From positions 1 through 7,595 of the forward strand of contig DASRMP010000080.1 of the NCBI GenBank assembly GCA_035647855.1: DNA of 7,595 nucleotides. Reading direction: 5' to 3'. The stretch is from JAAZBW01 sp035647855. GTDB lineage: Bacteria > Actinomycetota > Actinomycetes > Actinomycetales > Actinomycetaceae. Below, in pieces: positions 6,869 through 7,595 of this stretch (within the stretch, counting starts at the first letter, position 1; every line of letters starts with the position of its first letter). The translations under genes and the position numbers were made by a program. Under the pieces are notes generated by a model. It searched no databases. It saw nothing but the letters and a program-made list of their open reading frames with translations, and was not told the DNA's origin.

Positions 6869-6880
6869 GGGACGAAAAAC

Positions 6881-7595
6881 ATGACTGAACCCAAGGAGAC
6901 GACGCGCCGCTGGGTGGAGGCCGGAGACGCCATGATCGAGCGGATCCTCTGGTCGCTCGGCACCGACGACCCCAACTACGAGCAGCCGAGCGAGTTGCCC
7001 GGCTGGACCCGGAAGCACCTGCTCGCGCACGTGGCCGCGAACGCCGACGCCGTCGGCAACCTGGTCACCTGGGCGAGGACCGGGATCGAGACACCGATGT
7101 ATTCCTCGACCACGCAGCGCGCCGACGATATCGAGAAGGGTTCGAAGCTCTCGGCCGAGGAGCTTGTCGCGTGGTACGAGCGGAGCGCGCGCGAGCTCGC
7201 CGAGGGCTGGGACGGCCTCGACGACGCCCAGTGGGACGCCCAGGTGAAGACCGCGCAGGGCCGGCTTGTGCCCGCGAGCGAGACGCCCTGGATGCGGGCC
7301 CGCGAGGTGCTGGTGCACGCCGTCGACTTCGGTGACTCCGTGAGCTTCGCGGATCTGCCGGCGGACTTCTGTGCGGCACTGGTGACCGACATCGTCGGCA
7401 AGAGATCCAAGGGAGGCAACCCAGCCGTCGTCGTCGTGCCGACGGACAGCGATGAGCGCTGGGAAGTGACGGGCGAGGGCGCGCCCGTGACTGTGACCGG
7501 GCCGCTCGACGAGCTGACCGCCTACCTCGCGGGCCGCCCGTTCGACGGCGTGACAACTGCCGGGGGCGAGCCCGTCCCCGCCCTTCCCCCCTGGC
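6881..7595 (+). CDS. Mycothiol-dependent maleylpyruvate isomerase (3' end missing)
   Basis: An open frame of 238 codons running off the window with no stop. It encodes a DinB-like, mycothiol-dependent isomerase that converts maleylpyruvate to fumarylpyruvate, the cis-trans step between genes 5 and 6. Seen: LPGWTRKHLLAHVA (39-52) with His50, and REVLVHAVDF (141-150) with Glu142 and His146. These match the His/Glu/His zinc triad known from the Corynebacterium glutamicum enzyme at nearly the same positions. TWARTGIETPMY (63-74) is also typical of the family. A C-terminal alpha/beta domain (about 160-235) ends in PALPPW, so, given a family length of about 240, only a few residues should be missing. 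The ATG at 6881 follows GAGGGA (6867-6872), 12 bases after the FAH stop. The gene implies a mycothiol-producing actinomycete. Confidence 0.9.
   Translation, partial: MTEPKETTRRWVEAGDAMIERILWSLGTDDPNYEQPSELPGWTRKHLLAHVAANADAVGNLVTWARTGIETPMYSSTTQRADDIEKGSKLSAEELVAWYERSARELAEGWDGLDDAQWDAQVKTAQGRLVPASETPWMRAREVLVHAVDFGDSVSFADLPADFCAALVTDIVGKRSKGGNPAVVVVPTDSDERWEVTGEGAPVTVTGPLDELTAYLAGRPFDGVTTAGGEPVPALPPW

Overview
The window is a very G+C-rich stretch carrying seven tightly packed genes, all on the + strand. It reads as part of an aromatic-compound catabolic operon from an actinomycete (Actinomycetota). Two things point there: strong third-position G/C bias in every gene, and a last gene of the mycothiol-dependent maleylpyruvate isomerase type, since mycothiol is the actinobacterial thiol.

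Layout: (1) 48-1175, class A FAD-dependent aromatic-ring monooxygenase; (2) 1172-2092, alpha/beta hydrolase of the hormone-sensitive-lipase-like family, whose GTG start overlaps the previous stop; (3) 2116-3048, metallo-beta-lactamase-fold hydrolase; (4) 3104-4825, CocE/NonD (peptidase S15-type) hydrolase; (5) 4911-6044, bicupin gentisate 1,2-dioxygenase; (6) 6041-6868, fumarylacetoacetase-family hydrolase, most likely fumarylpyruvate hydrolase, again starting on a GTGA overlap; (7) 6881 to the window edge, mycothiol-dependent maleylpyruvate isomerase, cut off just before its stop. The largest gap is 85 bases (4826-4910). I see no RNA gene, mobile element, CRISPR array, terminator, regulator or transporter.

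How the genes may work together: genes 5, 7 and 6 form the glutathione-independent gentisate route (gentisate to maleylpyruvate to fumarylpyruvate to fumarate plus pyruvate). The monooxygenase would supply the dihydroxylated ring acid. What is unusual is that three hydrolases of unrelated folds sit between the hydroxylase and the ring-cleavage dioxygenase. This suggests the natural substrate is an ester, lactone or amide of a hydroxylated aromatic acid rather than free 3-hydroxybenzoate or salicylate; that substrate is an inference and cannot be named from the sequence. Two further oddities bear on this: the CocE-type enzyme lacks the usual catalytic histidine motif, and the dioxygenase differs from my recollection of the family consensus around its third iron ligand.
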